DNA of 38,556 bases from Planctomycetaceae bacterium (GTDB lineage: Bacteria; Planctomycetota; Planctomycetia; Planctomycetales; Planctomycetaceae): positions 1 to 38,556 of the forward strand of contig JANQRQ010000153.1 in the NCBI GenBank assembly GCA_028284485.1, written 5' to 3'. Shown here piece by piece: positions 1 to 9,267 of this stretch (the stretch's first letter is position 1; each line of letters opens with the position of its first letter). The notes under the pieces were generated by a model. The model searched no databases. It saw nothing but the letters and a program-made list of their open reading frames with translations, and was not told the DNA's origin. A program made the translations under genes and the position numbers.

Positions 1-1
1 C

Positions 2-925
2 GGCGGAATATTTCCCGTACGATTGGCGGCGGCCCCGCGAGATGTCTCCAGCAGTCGGGACAACCTCTCAGGTCCGAAGGTGAAGTTTCTCGACCACCCC
101 ATTTTTCAAATCTTCCTCGGGCGCGACAACTTGTGGGTCGAGCTACTGGATGTTTACCGATTCTTCCCCGTTGCCGGCGACTGGGAATGGGATGATCAGA
201 AGCGTAAAGATGCGGTCAAAACGATAGCCACGCTGCAGGATGGGCAACCGTTGGTTCTGACACACGAATTTGGCAGCGGTCAGGTCGTCACCTGCCTGAC
301 CAGTTGCGGTCCCGTGTGGAATAATTTTGCGCGGATCCCGAGTTTTGTCGTATTTCAGTTGGAATTGCAGAAGTTTATTGCCCATTCCAAGGGGATTCCG
401 GCTGCACGAATCGTCGGCGAACCGATTCAGGAGCAGTTGGATGCCGCCCGTTATTCGGAAATCGTCGAAGTGACCGCTCCAGAACAGACCGGAGATCGAG
501 TTGTCAGCTTGCAAGCATCGCCTCTACAGCAAGAGCAAGCCGACGCGAACAATGCATCCCCTGAAGCGAGGCAGCAGCGTGTCTTTCTGTCTGCTGAGTA
601 TGCCGACACGGACACGCCTGGGGTTTATCGAATGCGATTGCACGACCACAACCAGGAACTCGAAGAGCGATGGTTCGCCTATAATATGCCGATCGAGGAA
701 AGCGAATTGAAGTTGGCGACAACGCAGCAGATTCTCCGCCAGGTGGGTGAAGATACAGAAATCCAAATCCAGGAAGCCGGAAGTTTTCAATGGATTGCCG
801 GGAGAGATGCACGCCAAGACGTGCGCTCCTGGCTCTTGGCATTATTAGTGGTATTGCTCATCTGCGAACAACTGCTCGCGTACAAAATGAGTTACCATCC
901 CGAAGTGGTGGGCGCACCTTCATGA
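2..925 (+). CDS. BatA-like membrane protein, C-terminal part (5' truncated by window edge)
   Basis: The frame is open from base 2 with no stop, so this is the 3' part of a gene that starts before the window. The visible ~307 residues begin in an alpha/beta region resembling the glutamine-amidotransferase-like fold (HPIF, GSGQVVT) often found in planctomycete BatA/vWA membrane proteins. A beta-rich extracytoplasmic part follows (TPGVYRMRLHDHNQELEERWFAYN is split by this description as 'PGVYRMRL...RWFAYN'). The protein ends in one hydrophobic helix (SWLLALLVVLLICEQLLAY) and a short tail, an arrangement typical of Bat-type proteins anchored at both ends. The stop codon overlaps the start of the next gene (ATGA at 922-925), which implies translational coupling. 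The family assignment is inferred from the partner gene and architecture, because the N-terminus and any vWA domain lie outside the window. Confidence 0.7.
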   Translation, partial: GGIFPVRLAAAPRDVSSSRDNLSGPKVKFLDHPIFQIFLGRDNLWVELLDVYRFFPVAGDWEWDDQKRKDAVKTIATLQDGQPLVLTHEFGSGQVVTCLTSCGPVWNNFARIPSFVVFQLELQKFIAHSKGIPAARIVGEPIQEQLDAARYSEIVEVTAPEQTGDRVVSLQASPLQQEQADANNASPEARQQRVFLSAEYADTDTPGVYRMRLHDHNQELEERWFAYNMPIEESELKLATTQQILRQVGEDTEIQIQEAGSFQWIAGRDARQDVRSWLLALLVVLLICEQLLAYKMSYHPEVVGAPS

Positions 926-3381
926 GTTGGGCAATGTGGGAACAATTCGCCGGGGGGCTTTTGGCAGCCGACAGCACGTCGCTTGTCATGACCCCCGAGT
1001 ACGACTTTCCGATGCATGCCTGGCAGTGGGTGCTGTATGGCGGTGGCTTTGTCGCCGCGTTCGCAGTCACGATTTATTTCTACCTGCGAGATTCGAAGGA
1101 GCTGTCGAGGTTCTGGCGAGCGTGGTTGCTCGTATTGCGGCTTTCCGTTTTGGCGGCGCTCGTGGTCATTGCGATCAATCCGCGACAGAGGACCCAGAAG
1201 GTTTCGTATCGCCCGTCGCGGGTGGCTGTGTTAGTGGACACCTCGCTGTCGATGCGCTATCCGGAACGAATGCCCCAGCAGGATTCCGAAGTCGTTGCAT
1301 CGCGAACAGAAGCCGTTCAGGAGTTGTTAACGCAATCGACGCTGATCGAGGAGTTACGAGAAAAACACGACGTCAGTTTGTATACGTTCGATTCACAACT
1401 TGAGGGGCCGCATCAAGTCTTCCGCCGCGATTTTCGGACGGAATCGAATGCGGAATCGACAACCGGAATTGAATCCGATCCAAGCGGAGAGAAGTCACTC
1501 GACTGGGACGAGGTGCTCCGGGCCCGAGGATTGGAAACAAGATTGGGCGAAACAGTACTCAATTTGGTTCGGCAGCTTGGCGGCAAGACACTTTCCGGAA
1601 TCGTTTTGCTCAGCGACGGTGCAGCCAATTCCGGAATCGACCCCGATTCGGCTGCCAACGCGGCTCGCGCCGCCAACGCCCGGATTCTGACCGTCGGCGT
1701 GGGCAGTGTCGAGCAACCGGTCAACCTGCAGCTGGCGAGTTTGCAGGCGCCGACCGATGTCTTCGTGGGAGATCAGTACGAGATATCAGCATTTGTACGA
1801 AGCCAGGGCCTGGAAGGCCGCAATGCCATTGTTGAACTTCAGATGCGTGCAGAAGGAGAAGAACTGGCGCCGGCGATTGTGGCCAGCGAAGAAATTTTGC
1901 TCGCCAAGGATGGGCTTCCAACGGAAGTGAAATTCCGGCGTGATCCGGTGGATACGGGAAGCGTGGAATACTTCGTGGAAGTTAAGACTCCGGATCAGAT
2001 TCGAGAATTAAGCATGGACGATAATCGAAGCCGCAAGACGATTCATGTGATCGATCGCAAACTGCGAGTTCTACTCATCGCCGGCGGCCCGATGCGCGAC
2101 TATCGGTTTGTAAGAAATATGCTTTACCGCCACTCGGCGGTCGAGGTTGACATCTGGTTGCAATCGGCGGACCGTGGAGCGGCCATCAGTCAGGAATCGG
2201 ACCGCCTGTTGATGCGTTTTCCTGAGAAGCGGGAAGACTTCTTCAACTACGATGTCGTAGTGGCGTTCGATCCCGATTGGCAGAACTTTCCGCCGAATAG
2301 CGTCGAAATGCTGGCGGAATGGGTCTATCGTGATTCCGGCGGTGTGATTCTGGTGGCAGGCGAAGTCAACACGCCCAAGCTGGCCAGTGCTGCCGGGGAA
2401 ATGGAACCCATACTGGATTTGTACCCGGTGGTTTTGAACTCCTATCTGTTGGATTTGCAGTTCCAGGACAAAGCGGAGCAAGCGTGGCCGATTGAATTTA
2501 CACGCGATGGCAGCAACGCCGGTTTTCTTCAACTCGCAGACGATCCGCTGCATTCGACGGAAACCTGGGAGCGTTTTGGTGGGGTCTATCGGTGTTACCC
2601 GACCGGCGGATCGAAGGCCGGCGCGACGATTTTTGCCAATTTTACCGACCCGCGCACGCAGACCGAGCACGGACAGCCCATCTTGATTGCGTCGCAGTTC
2701 TATGGGAGTGGAAGAATCCTGTACATCGGGACCGGCGAATTGTGGCGATTGCGATCAATCGACGAAGAGTACTACGACCGATTCTGGACGAAAGCGGTGC
2801 GCGATGTCGGGCAGTCACGACTCAAGCGCGGAACGAATCGCGGCACATTGCTGATGGAACGAAACCAGTACGTACTGGGACAGACCGTGCGAGTTCGTGG
2901 ACAATTGCGTGATCCGCAGTTTAACGACCTCACGGAAGAGACTGCCAAAATGGAAGTGTATGATCCGACGGGTAAACCGATGATTCCCGCTCGAGTTCTT
3001 ACAGCCGATCCGAATCGGACGGGACAATACGTCGGTGACTTTCGTGTCAGCCAGACCGGTGTTTATAAAATCGTACTACCGATTCCTGATTCGAGTGATG
3101 AGCTTATCGAAAAGATTGATGTGACGCTGCCGAATCTGGAATCTGATCAATCACGGCAAAACATCCAGCTCTTGCGAAAACTGGCCGAAGATTCGCAGGG
3201 AACATATTTTCCCCTTGAGTTAGCAGCGAAAGAAATTCCAGGACGATTACCAAATCGAGGTGAAGAATATTTGGTGGACGAGCGGCTACGGACACTGTGG
3301 GACCGGCAATGGGTCATGTTACTCCTTGTCGCATTTCTATCGACAGAATGGTTGACCCGCAAACTATTGAAGCTTGCGTAG
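922..3381 (+). CDS. vWA-domain membrane protein with GATase1-like region (Bat/MoxR-locus type)
   Basis: 819 aa. I chose the ATG at 922 because it overlaps the upstream stop as ATGA and gives a clean N-terminus with two membrane helices (about residues 33-54 and 67-86). A von Willebrand factor A domain follows. Its metal-ion-dependent adhesion site is intact: DTSLS at 106-110, and later LLSDGAANSG. After the vWA comes a CARDB/Ig-like stretch. Next is a GATase1-like alpha/beta segment starting near LRVLLIAGGPMRDYRFVRN, of the kind that usually lacks amidotransferase catalysis. Then there is another beta domain and a final C-terminal helix (QWVMLLLVAFLSTEWL). Proteins of this layout sit beside MoxR AAA+ ATPases and DUF58 proteins and are thought to work in membrane-associated chaperone or maturation processes. 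The substrate is unknown. It is coupled to the preceding BatA-like gene. Confidence 0.85.
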   Translation: MSWAMWEQFAGGLLAADSTSLVMTPEYDFPMHAWQWVLYGGGFVAAFAVTIYFYLRDSKELSRFWRAWLLVLRLSVLAALVVIAINPRQRTQKVSYRPSRVAVLVDTSLSMRYPERMPQQDSEVVASRTEAVQELLTQSTLIEELREKHDVSLYTFDSQLEGPHQVFRRDFRTESNAESTTGIESDPSGEKSLDWDEVLRARGLETRLGETVLNLVRQLGGKTLSGIVLLSDGAANSGIDPDSAANAARAANARILTVGVGSVEQPVNLQLASLQAPTDVFVGDQYEISAFVRSQGLEGRNAIVELQMRAEGEELAPAIVASEEILLAKDGLPTEVKFRRDPVDTGSVEYFVEVKTPDQIRELSMDDNRSRKTIHVIDRKLRVLLIAGGPMRDYRFVRNMLYRHSAVEVDIWLQSADRGAAISQESDRLLMRFPEKREDFFNYDVVVAFDPDWQNFPPNSVEMLAEWVYRDSGGVILVAGEVNTPKLASAAGEMEPILDLYPVVLNSYLLDLQFQDKAEQAWPIEFTRDGSNAGFLQLADDPLHSTETWERFGGVYRCYPTGGSKAGATIFANFTDPRTQTEHGQPILIASQFYGSGRILYIGTGELWRLRSIDEEYYDRFWTKAVRDVGQSRLKRGTNRGTLLMERNQYVLGQTVRVRGQLRDPQFNDLTEETAKMEVYDPTGKPMIPARVLTADPNRTGQYVGDFRVSQTGVYKIVLPIPDSSDELIEKIDVTLPNLESDQSRQNIQLLRKLAEDSQGTYFPLELAAKEIPGRLPNRGEEYLVDERLRTLWDRQWVMLLLVAFLSTEWLTRKLLKLA

Positions 3382-3554
3382 TCCGCGTGGCAGCAATTTG
3401 CGAAGCAATTTGGCGACCGAGGTACCCAACGAAACTGGATTGACTCAAACCAACATCGCCAAGAATGAGAGAAGATTACTAAAATGGGAACGGTATCCAA
3501 CGGCATGTCGACAGATCTGCCGACGGTGAAATTCCTTGGCCTTTGAGTATTGTC

Positions 3555-6095
3555 ATGTCAACGGTAACAGCAGAACAGAATCGACCGATCCGGCCCGAGA
3601 TTCGAAATCTCTTGGGAGGATTGCAGCAGCGAATACGGCGCTATTTGCTCATACAAGGGTTTGCGTCGGCTTTGGTTCTGTTGGGAGCGTTCTTTTGGCT
3701 CAGTTTGTCACTTGATTGGCTTTATTTTCAAATCAATCACTTAGAACTGCCTCGTTGGTTTCGCGCCGGAATCGTGGTCGCATTTCTTGGAATTGTGGCC
3801 ATGATTTTCACGATGTGGTCAATGACGCGATTGCTGCGCCGATTTCGATTGAAGGCGTTGGCGTTAGTTCTGGAAAAAAGGTTTCCAGAACTCAACGATC
3901 GGCTGCTGACGGCTGTCGAACTGAGCAAGTCAGATTCTGTTCAGGAGAGTTCGTTGACTCGCGCGATGCGCGACAGAACGATCGATGACGTCATCAAGAT
4001 GACAACGCGGCTTGATCTCGATCAGGTTTTCGAGCACACGCCGTTGCGTCGTGTCATAGCGATGGCGGCTTTGATCGTCGCTTCGATTGGTGGTTTGGCC
4101 TTCGCCAATCAGGACGCCATTGGTCGTTGGAGAGATGGCTACATCAGTTTGAAGGACGAGTATTGGCATCGAGAAAACGGGCTGACTGTCAAAATCGTGG
4201 CCCAGCCGGGTGATCGAATACGAGGGTTTGTTGATGGCCGATATCTTCACCCGCGTGGTGGCGATTTGTCGCTCTTGATTGATGTCCCCCCGGACAAGAT
4301 TCCCCCTGACCGCGTCCGTGTGGACTATCGATTTGTTTCGAGCGGTGCATACGGCCGCGCGAATTGTGCCCGAATCGGGGATCGAGAATTTCGGCATTCG
4401 TTCGGGACACTTTCGGAAGAGATCGAGCTTTGGATCACCGGAGGCGACTTCACAAATCGGGAACCGTACAAAGTCGTCGTTGTGTCGCCGCCTCAGATCG
4501 ATCAGGTCGTGCTCGATTGCGAATACCCAAAGTATATGTCCGAACTTGTTGAGTCCGGGGGTGGTGCGCAGTTCCGCGATCAGATCACAGTGCTAGGCTC
4601 TCAGGTTTCATTGCCGGCTGAAACGAAATTCGTTTTGCGGGCCCAACTCAACAAGCCATTAGTGTCGGCGCGACTGGTTACGAATCATTTCGAATTGCAA
4701 ATCGGTTCCGTCACAGCTTGGTCTGAAGATACCGTTTCCGGCCAACTGACGGGCGAGTCACGGCGAGACACGGCTGCCGCGAATTCAGCAGTGCTGATAC
4801 TCCGTTCGACGGAGGAAAACTCCCTGTTGTCCGACGAGCGGCGAGACTTGGGAATAACTTCATACCTTTCCTCAGATGGGCAGTCGCTATCCATCCCGTT
4901 TGTTTTGTCGCATGGACTTTCGGAAAACTCGACGCAACGCATCGAGGAATCGGTCTCGCCCCACGGCCCGATGTTGCAACTCAAGCCCGATTCGTTGCTT
5001 CGCATTTATCTCGAAGACATCGACGAGATTATTAGTCTCGAACCTGCTCGCCTGACGATCAATGGTATTGCCGATCAAGCGCCGACGATCGATACGCAAC
5101 TGACCGGTATTGGGAGTTCGATCACACGCAAGGCGGTGATTCCCGTTGCCGGCACTGTTACCGACGATTATGGCCTGAAAGAGGTTGGCTTTGAATTCAC
5201 CGTCAACGATGCAGAGAGTTGGCAAATGGCAGAATTCGGATCACCACCGCGTGGCTACCCACGCGAGTTTAAGCTGCAACGCAGTGCGGAGTGGCAATTC
5301 GAACGATTCGCTGTGCTGCCTCTTGAGCTGACGGTTGGTCAGAAGTTGACCTTGGCAGTCGTCGCAGAAGATGGTGACGTTATCAATGGTCCGCACCGAG
5401 CCAGGGGGCAACGTTATTCGTTCCAAATCGTCAGTGATGAAGAATTGTTGTCGTATTTGCATCGGAAGGAACTCAACCTGCGGCAACAAGTGGAGCAAAT
5501 CATTGCAGAACTGAACGAAACGCGGGCCGATTTGATTTTGCATCGGAAGCGGTCCGAAGAAAGACTCGCATTGCTCGAAGGCACGCAAAGTGACGAAAAC
5601 GATGAACTGATCCGACAAGCCGATGCGGCGATTTCTGCCTGTGCCGAACGGTCGTTGCACGCACTTCGCAAGAATGCCAACGAAACGACTGCCGTGAAAG
5701 AATCGTTTTGGGAAATTCGCAATGAGCTTCTCAACAATTCCATTCATACCCCGCAAGTGTTGGAGCGGCTGGAGAATCGAATTGTCGAACCGCTGCAGCT
5801 GATTGTGGACGAAGATTTCGATCGCGCGGACAACGATTTGGCCTTGTTCCGATTGGCGAATGAGAATGGTGAAAATCCGATTGCTCAGATCGACCAAAGC
5901 GTTGCTGATATGTCGACTGTCATTGAGAGAATGGAGCGAGTCCTTTTGGAGATGCGAAAACTCGAAACCTTTCAGGAAGCCATGGAACTGCTGAAAGGGA
6001 TTATAGACCGTCAAAAGGAAGTTTCGGAACGCACAAAGACCGAGAGAAAACGCAAACTGATTGAAGGTTTGAAAGGGCTGGGTTTCGATGAGTGA
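3555..6095 (+). CDS. DUF4175-like membrane protein with C-terminal coiled coil
   Basis: 846 aa from the ATG at 3555. A TTG at 3543 would add four residues, and neither start has a strong Shine-Dalgarno site. Two N-terminal membrane helices lie at about residues 31-58 and 70-90. They are followed by a conserved-looking LALVLEKRFPELNDRLLTA segment and a third helix near 166-186. This is the signature I associate with DUF4175 / alphaproteobacterial 'aProt_lowcomp' proteins. The long middle is extracytoplasmic and beta-rich, including a VTDDYGLKEVGFEF strand region. The last ~220 residues are strongly helical and charged (coiled coil). There is no catalytic motif. It lies 173 nt after the vWA gene and 102 nt before the next gene, probably in the same operon. 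The role is unknown; context suggests a scaffold in the Bat-like membrane complex. Confidence 0.8.
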   Translation: MSTVTAEQNRPIRPEIRNLLGGLQQRIRRYLLIQGFASALVLLGAFFWLSLSLDWLYFQINHLELPRWFRAGIVVAFLGIVAMIFTMWSMTRLLRRFRLKALALVLEKRFPELNDRLLTAVELSKSDSVQESSLTRAMRDRTIDDVIKMTTRLDLDQVFEHTPLRRVIAMAALIVASIGGLAFANQDAIGRWRDGYISLKDEYWHRENGLTVKIVAQPGDRIRGFVDGRYLHPRGGDLSLLIDVPPDKIPPDRVRVDYRFVSSGAYGRANCARIGDREFRHSFGTLSEEIELWITGGDFTNREPYKVVVVSPPQIDQVVLDCEYPKYMSELVESGGGAQFRDQITVLGSQVSLPAETKFVLRAQLNKPLVSARLVTNHFELQIGSVTAWSEDTVSGQLTGESRRDTAAANSAVLILRSTEENSLLSDERRDLGITSYLSSDGQSLSIPFVLSHGLSENSTQRIEESVSPHGPMLQLKPDSLLRIYLEDIDEIISLEPARLTINGIADQAPTIDTQLTGIGSSITRKAVIPVAGTVTDDYGLKEVGFEFTVNDAESWQMAEFGSPPRGYPREFKLQRSAEWQFERFAVLPLELTVGQKLTLAVVAEDGDVINGPHRARGQRYSFQIVSDEELLSYLHRKELNLRQQVEQIIAELNETRADLILHRKRSEERLALLEGTQSDENDELIRQADAAISACAERSLHALRKNANETTAVKESFWEIRNELLNNSIHTPQVLERLENRIVEPLQLIVDEDFDRADNDLALFRLANENGENPIAQIDQSVADMSTVIERMERVLLEMRKLETFQEAMELLKGIIDRQKEVSERTKTERKRKLIEGLKGLGFDE

Positions 6096-6197
6096 CAGCA
6101 GACCCAGCACGAGACCAGCGACCACTGAACAACTCTTGCCGGATCAATGCCGAACTGTTCGCGACCGCGGCGAAGTTTGAGAAACCGAGGTAGAGTC

Positions 6198-8033
6198 ATG
6201 AATTTCTCGTTTCGATATTCGGTTTGTGTCGGAATCGTCATCGCTGCAGTCCTATTGGGGCTGAGTAGCCGGTTAAACGCACAAGACTCGGGGACGACGG
6301 AAAACTCTGTCCCGAATTCCTCCGAGTCGGAAGTTGCACAGCCGCTGACAGTCGATCAAGAAGCCGTCTCGATCCGATTTCGAAATTTCGAAAAAACTCT
6401 GCTGCAAATGGCCGAGTATATGCGCAAGACGGATCCGGACCGTGCCGACCTTTTGATTCGCGCGATCGGACGCAGCAAAGAAGACCGCCTGGCCGAGCAG
6501 ATGGACCGAATTGTCGTGCTTCTGTCGTCAGAGCAATTGGGCGATGCCGTTGAGCGGCAGGAACAGTTGATTGAGCAACTTGGTTCGTTGTTGGGGTTGC
6601 TTCAAAGTGAAGACCGGCTGAGCGATCTCGAAAAGGAAATGCAGCGGCTTAAAGAGTTGGTCAAACAAATCAATCGGTTAATTGGGCGCGAGAAGGACTT
6701 GCGGGTCGGCACTGAAAGAGGCGAAAGCAGCGACCGATTAACCGAAAGGCAAGCCAAACTGGCCGAAGAAACGGGTGATTTGATTGACGAAATCGATTCT
6801 CAAGACGCCGAGCGTGAATCGTCGAGCAGCTCGCAAAACGGCGAATCGAGCCAAGGTCAGCAAAGTGGAACGGAATCAGAGTCGAGCGAATCGTCTTCCG
6901 ATGACGATGGCGAGCAGTCTTCGGACGACAGCGAATCGGAGGACGGAAAGCCGCGTGACGGAAGTGAAGATCAAGAGTCAAACGGGGAGTCCCAAGATAG
7001 CGAATCGCAAGACAGTGAATCCCAAGACAGCGAATCTTCTGCCGATGGGCAGGGATCGCAGTCTTCGGAAAGTTCAGAATCTTCCGAGTCGCAATCAAGC
7101 GAGTCGCAGGAAAGCCAATCACAGCAAGGTCAATCACAATCCAGCCAGTCGCAACAGGGGGAATCGGAGAGCCAAGAATCATCGTCGGAACCATCTCCCC
7201 CACAAGACAGTTCCCAGCAAACTCCGGGGCGGGAGGAACTTGAACAGTCCAAACGCGAAATGGAGCGCGCTATCAAGGAGTTGGAAAAAGAAGCACGCGA
7301 CGAGGCTTCGGAACACCAGGACGCGGCGATCGCTAAACTTCGCGCCGCCAAGGAAAAACTGGAAGAGATCCTTCGGCAGTTGCGAGAGGAAGAGCGCAAA
7401 CTGATGTTAGCGTCGCTGGAGGCACGATTTCAAAAAATGTTAACCATGCAATTGCTGGTTTACGATGAGACTTTGCGACTCGACAAAGTGCCGGAACAAG
7501 AAAGAGAAAGCCTTCATACAAGCCGGTCCATCAAACTGTCACGTGATGAGAAAGAAATTGAAATTGAGGCGGCCAAGGCGTTAAGCCTGCTTCGCGAGGA
7601 AGGCTCGTCGGTTGCATTTCCACAGGCCGTAGAACAGATGCAGGAAGATATGCGTTTCGTGACGCAGTACCTCGAACGAGGACGTGTCGATGTTCTGACT
7701 CAGGACATCGAGAGGGACATTATCGAAGCGCTCAATGAAATGATTGAGGCCATGCAAATGGAAATGGAGAAGCAAAACGATCAACAGCAACAGCAGCAAC
7801 AGCAACAACAGGGAGAGCCGCAAGACGATCCGCTTGTCGCGCAGCTTGCGGAACTCAAAATGTTGCGGTCCTTGCAATTGCGAGTGAATCGTCGAACCAA
7901 GCGACTCGGGCAGCTATTTGAGGGAGAGCAGGCCCTTGACGAGAACGTCGTGGAACAGCTGCAGCAGTTGGCCGATCGGCAGAGCAGGATTCAACAGGCC
8001 ACGTACGACCTGGTCACGGGGCGAAATCAATGA
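6198..8033 (+). CDS. Secreted Ser/Glu/Gln-rich coiled-coil protein
   Basis: 611 aa. The ATG at 6198 is preferred over an upstream in-frame ATG at 6147. It has a GAGG site at 6187-6190 and opens directly onto a signal peptide ([10 protein letters not shown], hydrophobic core, LNA|QD near residue 29). Residues ~50-200 are a helical, charged coiled coil. Residues ~215-360 are low-complexity Ser/Asp/Glu/Gln, including a short tandem SQDSE repeat. A second coiled coil follows, with a ten-glutamine run. The C-terminus is conserved-looking and helical ([20 protein letters not shown]). In alphaproteobacteria the DUF4175 protein carries a comparable Gln-rich low-complexity tail, so this gene and the preceding one may be a split version of one protein (inference). 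No enzymatic motif is visible. Confidence 0.8.
   Translation: MNFSFRYSVCVGIVIAAVLLGLSSRLNAQDSGTTENSVPNSSESEVAQPLTVDQEAVSIRFRNFEKTLLQMAEYMRKTDPDRADLLIRAIGRSKEDRLAEQMDRIVVLLSSEQLGDAVERQEQLIEQLGSLLGLLQSEDRLSDLEKEMQRLKELVKQINRLIGREKDLRVGTERGESSDRLTERQAKLAEETGDLIDEIDSQDAERESSSSSQNGESSQGQQSGTESESSESSSDDDGEQSSDDSESEDGKPRDGSEDQESNGESQDSESQDSESQDSESSADGQGSQSSESSESSESQSSESQESQSQQGQSQSSQSQQGESESQESSSEPSPPQDSSQQTPGREELEQSKREMERAIKELEKEARDEASEHQDAAIAKLRAAKEKLEEILRQLREEERKLMLASLEARFQKMLTMQLLVYDETLRLDKVPEQERESLHTSRSIKLSRDEKEIEIEAAKALSLLREEGSSVAFPQAVEQMQEDMRFVTQYLERGRVDVLTQDIERDIIEALNEMIEAMQMEMEKQNDQQQQQQQQQQGEPQDDPLVAQLAELKMLRSLQLRVNRRTKRLGQLFEGEQALDENVVEQLQQLADRQSRIQQATYDLVTGRNQ
6820..7230 (+). repeat. Low-complexity Ser/Asp/Glu/Gln coding segment
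   Basis: Within the secreted coiled-coil gene this stretch encodes almost only Ser, Gln, Glu, Asp and Gly, with TCG/AGC serine codons mixed. It joins two predicted coiled coils and would be an acidic, disordered linker. It contains a perfect-frame 15-nt tandem repeat (separate entry). Confidence 0.85.
6990..7034 (+). repeat. Three tandem 15-nt units encoding SQDSE
   Basis: Units at 6990-7004, 7005-7019 and 7020-7034 each encode Ser-Gln-Asp-Ser-Glu. They differ only at synonymous third positions (TCC/TCG, GAT/GAC, AGC/AGT). This suggests a repeat that is old enough to drift at DNA level while the peptide is kept. Confidence 0.9.
7782..7811 (+). repeat. CAA/CAG run encoding ten glutamines
   Basis: Ten consecutive Gln codons, mixed CAA and CAG, lie in the C-terminal half of the secreted coiled-coil protein between two helical segments. 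Codon mixing makes simple slippage less likely than for a pure CAG tract. Confidence 0.95.
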
Positions 8034-8197
8034 TCGTGATCGAGGGCAATGCGCTATGCGACGTTGTGGAAAAGGCGAAGGGGTAATGATGTGAGAAATT
8101 GGTCGGCAAGAACAAGTCGGAAAGCCCGAACGTGCTTGCGTTTGACCCGATGTCCTCGGGGCCGGCGCAACGCATTACGAGGATTCGAAATTGCCGC

Positions 8198-8205
8198 GAG
8201 GAGAG
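8198..8205 (+). promoter_or_regulatory. Strong Shine-Dalgarno site fixing the start at 8213
   Basis: GAGGAGAG lies 7 nt before ATG 8213. It is one of the best ribosome-binding sites in the window. It decides between this start and an in-frame TTG at 8099 whose extra residues look random. Confidence 0.8.
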
Positions 8206-8212
8206 AATCGGA

Positions 8213-9262
8213 ATGAGCGAGCTGCATTACCGCTGGTTACACGCTGCTGCGACCACCGTTTTGCTCACGGTTACTGCAGGTGCAGCCGATAAATTTCACG
8301 CGGTCCCAACGCATGAGGATGTCCGTTCGCAAACGATGGGTTGGATAACGGAAAGGAACGTCACCGATGCGAGCGTGTTAGGCGCAGTTGACGCCATTTG
8401 GTCCGACGTTGGCGATCCAGTGTCGCCGAGCGATTTGCTCGATTCTGTCGTCGAATCGTTTGCCGCGGTTGACGAGGATGTTGCCGATTTCGTTGCCGAA
8501 TGCGCGTTACCAGCACAGGCCTTGGTTCCACCATCATTCCAGTTCGACGAAGAGTCTCATCCGAGTGAATTCTTGTTGGCGAATTTGCGTTTCTTTTACG
8601 GCAAACACTTATGTCTGCGGAGTATGTACGAAGAAGCGTACGAAGTTTTTTTGAAAGTACGAATCGAAGCGATGATTGATCCGGCAAGTTACTTGTTCTA
8701 CCGGGCAGTTTGCGAGCATCAACTGCTCAAACGCGATGAGGGACTCGAGACAATTGACGAATTGCTGACCAATACCGAAGACATCCCGAGCCGCTATCGT
8801 ACGGTTGCTACGCTCATGCAGCACGATCTGGAATCATTGAAGCCGGAGTCGCTTGATGAGATTTCTCGGAAAATGTCGGATGTCGAGCGACGGTTGCAAC
8901 TCGGGCGCGGCGGACAAAAAGTTCAGCGCGTCGAAGAAGAAATCATCGCCGGTCTCGATGAAATCATTGAAAAGATCGAGCAGCAGCAGGGGCAAAGCAG
9001 CAGCAGTAACTCCGGACAAGGGGGAAATCAAAACAACCCGTCGAATCCCGCGCAGGACAGTACCATCAAGGGAGAGACTGCGCCTGGAGAGGTCGATGAG
9101 TCGGATATCGGGAGTCAACAGGGTTGGGGAGCGTTGCCTCCAAAGGACCAGGCTCGGGCCAAGAATGAGATTAACAGAAATTACCCTGCACATTATCAAG
9201 ACGCCATTGAACAGTATTTGAAAAAACTGGCAAAGCGTCGCAGTTCGAGTCCAGGAAATTAG
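8213..9262 (+). CDS. Secreted helical-repeat (TPR-like) protein of the Bat-like locus
   Basis: 349 aa from ATG 8213 (GAGGAGAG 7 nt upstream). An N-terminal signal peptide ends near residue 24 (TVTAGAADKF). Residues ~110-230 form a helical hairpin series (FYGKHLCLRSMYEEAYEVF, LFYRAVCEHQLLKRDEGLET) like tetratricopeptide repeats. A coiled coil (VEEEIIAGLDEIIEKIEQQQ), a Ser/Asn/Gln linker and a distinctive C-terminal motif follow: QGWGALPPKDQARAKNEI, then YPAHYQDAIEQYLKKLA. I recall this WG-LPPK...YPAHYQ tail from planctomycete proteins next to vWA genes. By position it is comparable to the TPR protein BatC of Bat operons, but this is inference. It is likely periplasmic and used for protein-protein contact. 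The next gene starts 5 nt after its stop. Confidence 0.8.
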   Translation: MSELHYRWLHAAATTVLLTVTAGAADKFHAVPTHEDVRSQTMGWITERNVTDASVLGAVDAIWSDVGDPVSPSDLLDSVVESFAAVDEDVADFVAECALPAQALVPPSFQFDEESHPSEFLLANLRFFYGKHLCLRSMYEEAYEVFLKVRIEAMIDPASYLFYRAVCEHQLLKRDEGLETIDELLTNTEDIPSRYRTVATLMQHDLESLKPESLDEISRKMSDVERRLQLGRGGQKVQRVEEEIIAGLDEIIEKIEQQQGQSSSSNSGQGGNQNNPSNPAQDSTIKGETAPGEVDESDIGSQQGWGALPPKDQARAKNEINRNYPAHYQDAIEQYLKKLAKRRSSSPGN

Positions 9263-9267
9263 GTGCA

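Noticed and set aside
2071..2670. Long open frame antisense to the vWA gene
   Set aside because: It lies wholly inside a clear coding gene, has no domain, and is explained by the codon bias of the sense strand.
8030..8086. 18-codon frame starting in the stop of the secreted coiled-coil gene
   Set aside because: It is too short to judge, has no clear ribosome-binding site, and the following gene has its own strong site.
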